11,495 bases of DNA from Acanthaster planci. Its lineage: Eukaryota; Echinodermata; Asteroidea; Valvatida; Acanthasteridae. Under the pieces are notes generated by a model, which saw nothing but the letters and a program-made list of their open reading frames with translations, made no database searches and was not told the DNA's origin. Where the stretch lies: positions 1,661,616 through 1,673,110 of the forward strand of contig NW_019091486.1 in NCBI RefSeq assembly GCF_001949145.1, read 5' to 3'. Both the position numbers and the translations under genes were made by a program. This document shows, in pieces, positions 8,132-11,495 of this stretch. Numbering within the stretch: the stretch's first letter is position 1; every line of letters begins with the position of its first letter.

Positions 8132-8139
8132 GGCACATT
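8132..8139. repeat. Target site duplication, right copy (GGCACATT)
   Basis: An exact copy of the 8-bp sequence at 3171-3178, immediately outside the right terminus. Confidence 0.9.
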
Positions 8140-8941
8140 GCCAGATTTCTCTAGCATATCAGCAGGTGCCTCTGCCAGTGCCACACAACCAGACAGCTCT
8201 GCCACAAAACCTGGCTCACCAGCAGGAACTACTTCCTAATAAGGACAAATTCTCGCAGACTTGCAGGATTGCTAAAGCATTCATCATACCCAAACCACAA
8301 GTATACTGCCAGACAGTGTATACTGATGTGTTTGTATATGTATTGGTATAATAGAAAGGTAATTATGGAGCTGTTCTACAAAAGCTCAGCGAATGTACAT
8401 CATGGGAAGACTTGGATAATCTGTGCCACTTTTTAAGTGGTATTCCAGCGTAAGGCAAAAGCAATTCAAATCAGGGATGCTACCACTGAACTGCAAGATT
8501 GATTATGCAGAAGTCTGTAGGTAGCAAGATGTGATTTCTGGGTTTTTTTTTTGCAAAGCTGCTGTGTTGTAACCTATTTGTTTAATTAATTTAACCATTC
8601 ATGTTTGCCCTCATCAACAACTGTAATGGGTGTGATAGACATCTGAAAATATTCACTTGGGTTAGAATCTTGCTAGTATTTGATGAGTAGATTCTCTTTC
8701 AATTTCAATTAATTTCAAATGCGTTTTGTTGCTAATTTCATTGTTTGTTACTTCAATTCTGATGATGAATACTGGGCATTGTTTCATTTAGTACATCCAC
8801 AGTCATTAAACTGAATGTCACATAATGGTAGGCAAACATCGTCAGGGATTAACATTAATCCTACCAGTTATGATGGTAACATGGTTATTGCCATAAGTAG
8901 TGAATCGTTTCTTGATACATGTATGTGCATTCTGTTTACAG
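8140..8941. other. Right flank of the insertion; possible exon remnant, otherwise non-coding
   Basis: Just after the target duplication, frame 2 reads a Ser/Ala/Pro/Thr-rich stretch (SISAGASASATQPDSSATKP) ending at TAA 8237-8239, and frame 0 is open to about 8351. Either joins in frame with open sequence left of the hAT insertion, so this may be exonic, but no family is recognised. From about 8352 to 8941 the sequence is AT-rich and I see no gene; its end, TTCTGTTTACAG (to 8941), is a plausible splice acceptor for the next coding segment. Confidence 0.35.
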
Positions 8942-8945
8942 ATAA

Positions 8946-9218
8946 ACAAACCTGAAGAGGACACCATCAGGCTTTGTTGCCCTTCTAAGCAGTGGGGATG
9001 GAGACTGCCTCTTCCATTTCCTAAGTCTCCTTTATCAAGGAACAGAAGAGGTCACCCAGTTCCTTCGTATGGCTGCTACCATACATGCCATGTGTCATGT
9101 GCAGCATTACATTGCCATGGTATGCATGTAACCTATTGTCTTTATTGGCGAAATGCTATACCTGAAACCTTTCATCACCAACTATGATCAACATGAAGAC
9201 TCTGCCAAAAGATTCTGA
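8946..9218 (+). pseudogene. OTU/vertnin-like cysteine-protease-fold segment, disrupted
   Basis: Frame 0 reads TPSGFVALLSSGDGDCLFHF, continuing LSLLYQGTEEVTQFLRMAAT to HYIAM. The D-G-D-C block (Asp 8997, Cys 9006) followed by LFHFLSLL, then G-T-E and an LR.....I helix, is the layout of the N-terminal half of OTU domains and of vertnin-like animal proteins. In active OTU enzymes that Cys cleaves ubiquitin chains; a C-terminal His is also needed and is not visible here. A TAA at 9129-9131 breaks the frame, but the same frame then continues with FIGEMLYLKPFITNYDQHED before TGA 9216-9218, which also looks like conserved sequence. Either the TAA is a nonsense mutation, or the exon ends at CATG|GTATGC (donor 9120). 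A TAA at 8943, just after the acceptor, means the usual acceptor cannot feed this frame. I read it as a decayed fragment; activity is unlikely. Confidence 0.55.
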
Positions 9219-10049
9219 AGACATTGAATTGCCAAAAAGAAGGTTCAAAAACTAAGGAAATATGGCTGGATTTGACAATTTGCTATGCACTCTTTTTTCT
9301 AACAAAGCCTGCATTCTATATGCATTTTTGAACACAAGGACTGTCCACAAACAAATTTTGTTTAGCTGTTGTGCATGTCTTCTGACATGTTACGTCATGT
9401 GGTTAATATTTGATTGGTCCACATTCATGGCCATGTACTGATAACCTGTGACTGCCCCACTAATCAACTCTGTCAATGTCATTAGTAACAGATGTTCAAA
9501 CGTTTTCTGGTCATATCTGCTTAATAAGTTAACACACATGACCAAAAATTTCAGTTAATTTATTTTATTACTTTGGGATAAAATGCATTATTCACCACAA
9601 ACGCAAATTGTTAGTCTTTGAAACAATCTGAGTCAGCTAGCTTCTACCATGGTGTACAAGGCACCACTGTCTCACCCATCACTGTCTTGCATATCTGGCT
9701 TAATGGGTTCAGCAAAGTGGCTGCATGGCCTTGCATCAATCAGCAGAGGCCTCACAGGTTGAGAGAATGTAATACTTCTTCCAGACCCAGACATCTGAAA
9801 CTGTCTTGAGGGTAATAATTTATGAAACCAGAAGGCCACAAGGACATTACTGTTTAACCACAACCAGTTTGGTGCTAAAAAGGGCCACTTCCCGGGCTAT
9901 TTCGGTAGCAGTTAAAGTTACCACTGGAATTTACAGGCATTCACTTACAGATTGGTTTCCTGGGACTGTGTGCGACAGGTTTTTGACATTTCTTGTACAC
10001 AGAAGGGGCGCTGAGATTACAAGCAACTTTCCCTAACTGGGTTACCGAG
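9219..10049. other. No certain gene; weak downstream coding trace
   Basis: 9219-9617 is AT-rich and shows nothing. At 9618-9809 a 63-codon + frame contains SPITVLHIWLNGFSKVAAWP, which loosely recalls the LHI.W segment late in OTU/vertnin-like proteins and is in the same frame as the segment at 8946. At 9853 a short frame reads FNHNQFGAKKGHFPGYFGSS. Either might be a remnant of later exons of the same gene, but neither match is firm. Confidence 0.2.
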
Positions 10050-10340
10050 CAGTGGTCATGGCACAGTATGCCTGGACAGCAACAGCAGCGGAAGCGCTGG
10101 GCCCAACGGTCGCCTCCGCCGTATGCCCCCCGTCGCTCCCGCGGTCAGCCCCGCAAGTCCTCAGCTGGCGAGTCCAGGTCAGCACCTAAGAGTACCGAAA
10201 CCTTCACCACTACGGTCAAAGCGAATCAAGCCACCACATCAGTTGGCAGATCGATGGGGAGGATACCGGTGTGGCGACATGCCCTGCCCCAGTGACGAGC
10301 GGACAGGCCGAGAGTCTCAGCACAGGTTTCGCTGGTAGCA
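10050..10340. other. GC-rich island, coding status unclear
   Basis: This stretch is far richer in G and C, and in CpG, than its surroundings, especially 10080-10180. Two + frames stay open across it: one Arg/Ser/Pro-rich (WAQRSPPPYAPRRSRGQPRK, ending 10295) and one Pro/Ala/Ser-rich (MPPVAPAVSPASPQLASPGQ, ending 10338). A third is open for part. GC-rich DNA has few stop codons, so open frames alone prove nothing. It may be a disordered-protein exon, a CpG island, or a fragment of a mobile element. No family is recognised. Confidence 0.4.
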
Positions 10341-10925
10341 GATTGTCAAAGAGAGACTGAACTTCTATACCACATAATAAAGGCAACTATTTATCGCCAC
10401 CTGCCAAGAACAAGACATTTAAAGATAAACCTCCTCAAAACAAAAACAGCCTGAAAATGAAAGGCAACTCAAGTTTTGCCAAAAGAGTAGACAAACAGTG
10501 TAGGCCAAACTGGAGAATGTGGTAGGGTGTACTGTGAAAACATCCAAAAGTCCCAACCAGCCTCAAACTTTACCCTACCCAAGGAAACACAGCAAACCAA
10601 CTATGTGCATACACAGTGTAAAAAAGAAGTGGCAAATAGAACCTTCATGAGGATTGGTATCCAAAATAATCACATTATGATGTTGGTGGATCACAAGTAT
10701 TCCAGCAAATGTTCTTTGAAGACATCCACAATGATGTATTGAGCATCGAAATACGACACATCCTACATGTATCTATTACACTGTTTGACCTGTATGTAAG
10801 TCCGTCAATGGAAAACCGTTAAAGTATAGCAGTGTTTCAAAGACAGTTAAAGCACGCGTTCAGCAGTTGGAACTTAAATGCATGCAGCAACAAGATGCCG
10901 CAGAATTGGTTGCATCCCATTATGT
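10341..10925. other. No recognised gene
   Basis: AT-rich sequence with one 71-codon + frame (10527-10742) that has no confident family match. CATCCTACATGTATCTATTA near 10758 resembles the start of the tandem repeat units to the right and may be a further, very diverged copy. Confidence 0.4.
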
Positions 10926-11495
10926 GATGTGAAAACTGCCATCAAAGGTGTACCCTACATGTCAGTGAATGTTTCCATTTTTATTCTACAAGTGAAATTG
11001 TTAGACACCTAGTAACACTTAATTTCAATAAGATCTATATGGAACAGAGCTGTATTTCTGTATGCCTTTTAAAGATATCCTGTTTAAGCATATGTGTACA
11101 TGTACTTCAAGTAAGAATACATACTGCTGATTTCCAATACATGTACTATAAAATGTAACTTCAACGAAAGTGTACCCTACATGTTAATAAATATTTACCT
11201 TTTCTTTACAAAGAAAGACTGCGATCGTCAGGCCACTGACCACACTTAATTTTTTAGTAAGGGCTAGATGGAATGTGTCAGTTTTTGTCAAAACTCCTCT
11301 AAATGATATTAAATTTTGAGCATATTTCAAGAATGCATATATTTGCCACAATCTGTAATACGTCAACAGCCATCAGAAGTTTATCCTACATTTTAAGAAA
11401 TATTTCTATTTTTATGCTGTAACTAAAATTTGTAGACCAATCACCAGACTTCATGTCATTAAGGTTGATATACAATAGTCATTTCTGTGTCGAAA
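10926..11495. repeat. Diverged tandem repeat, unit about 210-222 bp, at least 2.6 copies
   Basis: A block starting AAGTGTACCCTACATGT recurs with its register kept: GTGTACCCTACATGT at 10948 and 11170, and GTTTATCCTACATTTT at 11379. Spacings are 222 and 209 bp. A second anchor within each unit, CACTTAATTT (11016), CACTTAATTT (11243) and GACTTCATGT (11447), keeps about the same spacing (227 and 204). AACTGCCATCA before unit 1 also matches AACAGCCATCA before unit 3. The units are AT-rich, non-coding and well diverged, and the last is cut by the window edge. This looks like an old minisatellite or satellite-type array, or tandem parts of a mobile element. Confidence 0.7.

Noticed and set aside
8003-8239. 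78-codon + frame from ATG 8003
   Set aside because: It runs from hAT sequence through the terminal repeat into the flank, so the protein would be an accidental fusion across the insertion boundary.
8900-9187. 95-codon + frame from ATG 8900
   Set aside because: It overlaps the OTU-like segment in a different frame, reads across the likely splice acceptor at 8941 and shows no family features; it is a shadow.
10527-10742. Possible retroelement protease remnant (IGIQNNHIMMLVD)
   Set aside because: The peptide faintly recalls the strand before the D-T/S-G motif of retropepsins, but the D-T/S-G itself is absent and no zinc knuckle, reverse transcriptase or terminal repeat is visible nearby.
1-11495. 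tRNA, rRNA, CRISPR arrays, bacterial promoters or operons
   Set aside because: No cloverleaf with TTC box, no short regularly spaced repeats and no closely packed intact genes were seen; the window has eukaryotic architecture.

Overview
The window looks like a nuclear segment from an animal, most likely a marine invertebrate; I cannot name the species. It is AT-rich and gene-poor, reading frames are short and broken, candidate exons have GT/AG borders, and there are many ACATGTAC/TACATGTA palindromes. The transposon families seen (ZBED-like hAT, Tc1/mariner, probably pogo/Tigger) are animal types. There are no operons, bacterial ribosome sites, rRNA, tRNA or CRISPR array.

Region by region (all recognised coding remnants lie on the + strand): 1-788 is AT-rich with no gene. 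789-896 is a small acidic open frame that could be an exon. 953-1073 encodes the second half of a PHD zinc finger split over two frames. 1477-2093 is a degraded Tc1/mariner transposase, and 2170-2322 a short helix-turn-helix like the N-terminus of pogo/Tigger transposases. 2441-2552 is rich in ACATGTA palindromes, and 2772-2850 is a small foldback repeat built on GGCCAC.

The centre, 3179-8131, is one hAT transposon of 4,953 bp. Its limits can be read directly: an 8-bp target duplication GGCACATT (3171-3178 and 8132-8139), related 17-bp inverted termini, and repeated palindromes AATACCGCGGTATT just inside both ends. It carries a ZBED-like transposase (4415-6739) with BED finger, both catalytic Asp, the CxxH pair and the C-terminal catalytic Glu, and a clean 481-bp intron. 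The gene is dead: one nonsense codon, about five frame changes and a lost zinc ligand.

Right of the element, 8946-9218 encodes an OTU/vertnin-like segment (SGDGDCLFHFLSLL) broken by a stop. After mostly non-coding sequence come a GC-rich island of unknown nature (about 10050-10340) and a diverged tandem repeat of about 210-222 bp that runs off the right edge (10926-11495).

Overall this reads as an accessory, transposon-loaded stretch. The PHD and OTU-like pieces share a strand and may be parts of one decayed gene or large mobile element, but the sequence does not prove a link. The best supported result is the fully delimited hAT element with its subterminal palindromes and intron.
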